The notes beneath the pieces are model-generated. The model made no database searches, was not told the DNA's origin, and saw nothing but the letters and a program-made list of their open reading frames with translations. DNA of 49,532 nt from Alphaproteobacteria bacterium (GTDB taxonomy: Bacteria; Pseudomonadota; Alphaproteobacteria; Micropepsales; Micropepsaceae). Each line of letters opens with the position of its first letter. Positions within the stretch are counted from its first letter, which is position 1. Location: contig JADZAI010000003.1 in NCBI GenBank assembly GCA_020852655.1, positions 1 through 49,532 on the forward strand. Reading direction: 5' to 3'. Shown piece by piece: positions 47,240 to 49,532 of the stretch. Made by a program: the position numbers and the translations under genes.

Positions 47240-47449
47240 GATCCGGGAGCTATCGAGCATCTCCTTGAGTTCACGCGCCTCCTGTCTGCCGCAACTTTCG
47301 CCCGGACGAATGCTCTCCGGCAACCGCTTCCAGACCTCTCCGAGGAACTCGTCTTCGTCCCGCCAATGAGGAATAATGTTCTGCCTCCCTCTGAGCCTAC
47401 AGTACTGCGAAATTGGTTCGATGGCGACGGTTGGACGCATCACGCTCAA
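47129..47449 (-). CDS. Possible small hypothetical protein in the island remnant
   Basis: 106 aa from MSVMRPTVAIEP. The composition is protein-like, with a helical segment DEDEFLGEVWKRLPESIRPG and QEARELKEML, and synonymous codons that are not simply mirror images. It overlaps the 3' end of the integrase by 111 bp on the opposite strand, and no family is recognised. It may be a real island gene or a chance frame. The rest of the stretch to 47529 holds nothing else that I can support. Confidence 0.35.
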   Translation of the reverse strand: MSVMRPTVAIEPISQYCRLRGRQNIIPHWRDEDEFLGEVWKRLPESIRPGESCGRQEARELKEMLDSSRISLRTGLDGFDPATQQLVDDLIRSRRDNGQTVIPTHG

Positions 47450-47529
47450 CGTCTAGCGCCTTCTGCGCTTCATCCTTTGGCACCGATCATTCTCCTGCTT
47501 TGCGTTAGAGACCTGCGGCCTCGCGTCAA

Positions 47530-47745
47530 TTATGGAACTTGATGCTGCGCTATCGGAACCTGGGTTGGCCGAGCCTGAAAGAAATGAGGTCGGCGGTAGG
47601 CGGCTCTCTCGATCTCCATGAGCACGGCCGAGAGAAGCCCTCCGGTGCAGCTTTCGACGGTCGCGAGCTTCAGCGCATATTTGTCCGCTGCATGCAGAAC
47701 CGCATCGGCAGGCGCCATGACCGACGGATCGGTGTGACTGGACAT
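47530..47745 (-). pseudogene. Truncated CinA C-terminal domain (nicotinamide-nucleotide amidase) fragment
   Basis: From ATG 47745, with GGAGACC upstream, the frame reads ADAVLHAADKYALKLATVESCTGGLLSAVLMEI, matching the start of the CinA/PncC amidase domain including the active-site (A/V)ESCTGG. After EI the usual PGSSAVFERGFVTYS part is missing and the frame runs into unrelated sequence. Intact domains are about 160 aa, so this is a decayed fragment. PncC deamidates NMN to NaMN. Confidence 0.7.
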
Positions 47746-47849
47746 TGCGGGTCTCCTGTCCGCGCAAACGTGGCGTGGCGCGGTGGCTCCGGAACGCAAT
47801 CCTGCGATGCGACGTTGGGCGCTTGAGACGACAAGCCATAGGAGGCGAC

Positions 47850-48035
47850 ATGGCGAGCAAGCGAGAACTGATCGACACCGGAACCGACAAGCGCTACGTG
47901 CGGCGCGACGGCGAGGGTCGCTTCAAGGAGGCGGATGACGTCTCGAAATCTCTGCGCGCCGACCGTGCGGTGAAGGCAAAGACAGTTGCCAAGAAGGGCA
48001 TGGGGGATCGCGGCGACCGGAAGACCAAGCACTAG
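47850..48035 (+). CDS. Small conserved basic protein, unknown function
   Basis: 61 aa from the ATG after a strong TAGGAGGCGAC. The sequence MASKRELIDTGTDKRYVRRDGEGRFKE and the Lys/Arg-rich tail resemble a small conserved alphaproteobacterial family of hydrophilic, probably disordered proteins. I recall similar sequences as hypothetical only. It lies alone between the cinA fragment and the convergent sensor-kinase gene. Confidence 0.75.
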   Translation: MASKRELIDTGTDKRYVRRDGEGRFKEADDVSKSLRADRAVKAKTVAKKGMGDRGDRKTKH

Positions 48036-48083
48036 CGGCAGCGCCGAAGCGCCCGGCTCCGAACGCAGGACGGAAGACCGCAC

Positions 48084-49055
48084 TTAGCGGGCGGTGAAGA
48101 CCAGCGCGCAACGCACGCCGTCCGGCTCAAAGCACAGCGCGACCCGGCTGCCGGGAATGGCGCTCTTCAGCACGCGCGTACCAAAGCCCTTCCGCTCGGG
48201 TGGACAGACCCTGGGACCATCGTGCTCCGACCAGCAGAGGGTGATCTCGGGTCCGGCCGTGGCGGACACGGTCCAGAAGAGCTCGACCCTGCCCCCGGGC
48301 GACGACAGCGCTCCATATTTGAGCGCGTTGGTTGCCAGTTCATGAATGACCAGCGCTACGCCCGCGGCGCGCTGTTCACCGAGGTCGCAGTCGCTGCCGG
48401 CAATAGTCACCTGAGACAGGGCAGGACCGACGAGCGGCGCAACAGCCGCCCGTATGACCGCGTCGAGACGAGCGCTGCGCGTGGCAGAACCAAGCACCGC
48501 CTCCGTCGCATCGTTCAGTGCTCTAAGCCGGGACACCAGGCGGTCGAATGACTCCAAGCCCTTGGCGGGATCGGTCGGCCGCGTCTGGCGGGCGATGGCG
48601 TCCAGAACGGTACCGAAGTTCCGCGACCGATGCCGGACCTCCCCGACCAGCAGGTCCTTCTGCCTTTCCGCGGCACGTTGCTCGGTGATGTCTGAGGCGA
48701 CTCCAACGACGATGCGTCTCGGCCAAGCCGATGCGAGAAGGTTGTCGCGGTTCACGAAGGTCAGCCACGCGCCGTCCTGACGCTTCAGACGATACTCCCA
48801 CTGGATGACTTCGCCGAGCTTCAAAGCGAGGAGGCGGGCGAAGTGCGAGGGGTAGGCGGCGAGGTCATCCGGGTGGGTGTAGCGCCGCCATTCGTCGAAT
48901 ACGGGCGCCGTCTCGGGCACGTCGTAGCCGAGATACTGGCCGAGGCTGCGGTTCTGAAAGAGGTTCTGCCGGCTCTCCACGTCGAACACGTAAATGATCG
49001 TCGGCACGGCGCCGAGCAGCTCCCAGCCTTGAGTGTGTTCTGCGGGGTTGTCCAT
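48084..49055 (-). CDS. PAS-domain HWE/HisKA_2-type sensor histidine kinase
   Basis: 323 aa from MDNPAEHTQGWELL. An N-terminal PAS domain (AVPTIIYVFDVESRQNLFQNRSL to GVASDITEQRAAE) is followed by an H-box EVRHRSRNFGTVLDAIARQ, typical of the HWE/HisKA_2 group, and an ATPase segment VIHELATNALKYGALSSPGGRVELFW, then GFGTRVLKSAI. No membrane helix is seen, so it is cytoplasmic. Such kinases often act in general stress or light responses. There is no response regulator next to it. Confidence 0.9.
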   Translation of the reverse strand: MDNPAEHTQGWELLGAVPTIIYVFDVESRQNLFQNRSLGQYLGYDVPETAPVFDEWRRYTHPDDLAAYPSHFARLLALKLGEVIQWEYRLKRQDGAWLTFVNRDNLLASAWPRRIVVGVASDITEQRAAERQKDLLVGEVRHRSRNFGTVLDAIARQTRPTDPAKGLESFDRLVSRLRALNDATEAVLGSATRSARLDAVIRAAVAPLVGPALSQVTIAGSDCDLGEQRAAGVALVIHELATNALKYGALSSPGGRVELFWTVSATAGPEITLCWSEHDGPRVCPPERKGFGTRVLKSAIPGSRVALCFEPDGVRCALVFTAR

Positions 49056-49324
49056 TGCCGGTAACCCGCTAAGCCCTGAGGCCGGTCCTGACTTGCCGGT
49101 GCGGGCGCAAAATATCCCAGGCGAATGACAAGTCCAGCTTACCCTCAATGGAACTCTACGGGACCCGAAACTCGGCCCGGCAAAAAAAGTTCCATCCCGG
49201 ATCGACATTGCTGGGCTCTCGCTCCCCGTCCGCCCTTCTGGGCAAGCCACTCGGAGGCCCGATAGATGGGCGCCTGCACGCGTCGGTGTGGAAGGCGGCC
49301 GGCCGATTGTGGTTGTCATGGTTA
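49056..49324. other. Non-coding stretch before the IS element
   Basis: I see no supported gene in this stretch. Frames here have poor codon patterns and no ribosome-binding site. It contains the upstream region of the sensor-kinase gene and ends at a TA dinucleotide that may be the IS630 target. Confidence 0.5.
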
Positions 49325-49532
49325 GAGCATTTTCATGTCGGTGAGAGTCGGAGAGGGATTCCCCTAGAGTTGGGGTGCTGATTCACTGTCGTGGGGATGG
49401 TGGGGGTGAATCGGGATGGGCAAGCCGTTGGGAGTTGATCTTCGGCGCCGTGTTGTGGCGGCGATTGAAGGGGGGCTTTCGACGCGGGAGGCGGCGGAGC
49501 GTTTTTCGGTGAGCAAGGCTGCGGCCGGGGCG
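49325..49532 (+). mobile_element. Left end of an IS630-family insertion sequence (partial)
   Basis: A transposase of the IS630/Tc1 type starts 90 bases in. The left end is placed just after TA at 49323-49324, since the family targets TA, beginning GAGCATTTTCATG. The boundary is a guess because the right end is outside the window. Confidence 0.55.
49416..49532 (+). CDS. IS630-family transposase, N-terminal part (runs off the window)
   Basis: 39 codons are visible from ATG 49416. MGKPLGVDLRRRVVAAIEGG then STREAAERFSVSKAAA is the helix-turn-helix DNA-binding start of IS630 transposases. The DDE catalytic part lies outside the window, so intactness is unknown. Confidence 0.85.
   Translation, partial: MGKPLGVDLRRRVVAAIEGGLSTREAAERFSVSKAAAGA

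Noticed and set aside
46039..49532. A downstream attachment-site copy of the tRNA-Arg 3' end
   Set aside because: No match to the tRNA 3' end was seen in the remaining 3.5 kb; the other boundary may be outside the window or lost.

Overview
The window is high-GC, gene-dense chromosomal DNA from an alphaproteobacterium. Three things support this: the order rpmH-rnpA-yidD-yidC-engB-argB, the block SRP RNA-dnaX-ybaB-recR, and the presence of a CycM-like membrane cytochrome c, an Rsm22-family protein and a class III-type PHA synthase. I cannot name the genus. Nearly all genes have strong G/C third-position codon use. Two stretches look different: the AT-richer DUF4145 gene (37449-38171) and the decayed island after tRNA-Arg (about 46.1-47.8 kb).

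Layout. 0-2.1 kb: tRNA-Leu, an NDUFA9-like dehydrogenase and an EamA transporter. 2.1-5.2 kb (minus): uppP, two tandem secreted paralogues, RNase T2 and a Nudix hydrolase. 5.4-12.3 kb: glutamate synthase split as gltD, a GST gene, then gltB, with a 35-bp perfect inverted repeat inserted after gltD. 12.4-14.2 kb: small accessory genes around a 99-bp tandem repeat built from a CGACnnnCGAATA motif. 14.2-20.8 kb: metabolic genes (alpha/beta hydrolase, VOC protein, MerR regulator, sulfotransferase, ferritin-like diiron protein, GST, QueG). 20.8-25.2 kb (minus): argB, engB, yidC, yidD, rnpA, rpmH. 25.4-29.2 kb: two unknown envelope proteins, an M13 peptidase and a DUF1993 protein. 29.3-31.6 kb (minus): a three-gene electron-transfer cassette. 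31.8-36.4 kb (minus): rsm22, a cyclophilin, recR, ybaB, dnaX and SRP RNA. 36.5-38.2 kb: nudC and DUF4145. 38.2-41.2 kb (minus): pheA, a short PhaE-like subunit, phaC and a GNAT gene. 41.4-45.7 kb: membrane cytochrome c facing a P1 peptidase-glucokinase-histidine kinase operon. 46-49.5 kb: tRNA-Arg with a frameshifted integrase, a cinA fragment, a small conserved gene, an HWE-type sensor kinase, and the start of an IS630-family element running off the end.

The most interesting unit is the overlapping cassette at 29329-31576. It encodes an outer-membrane protein with one N-terminal CXXCH heme site in a Cyc2-like context followed by a beta-barrel-like region, then a periplasmic monoheme cytochrome c, then a cytochrome b561. 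Together these could carry electrons across the whole envelope. The donor or acceptor cannot be read from the sequence. Other leads are the 99-bp repeat, the unusually short PhaE partner, and the sensor kinase coupled to glucokinase.
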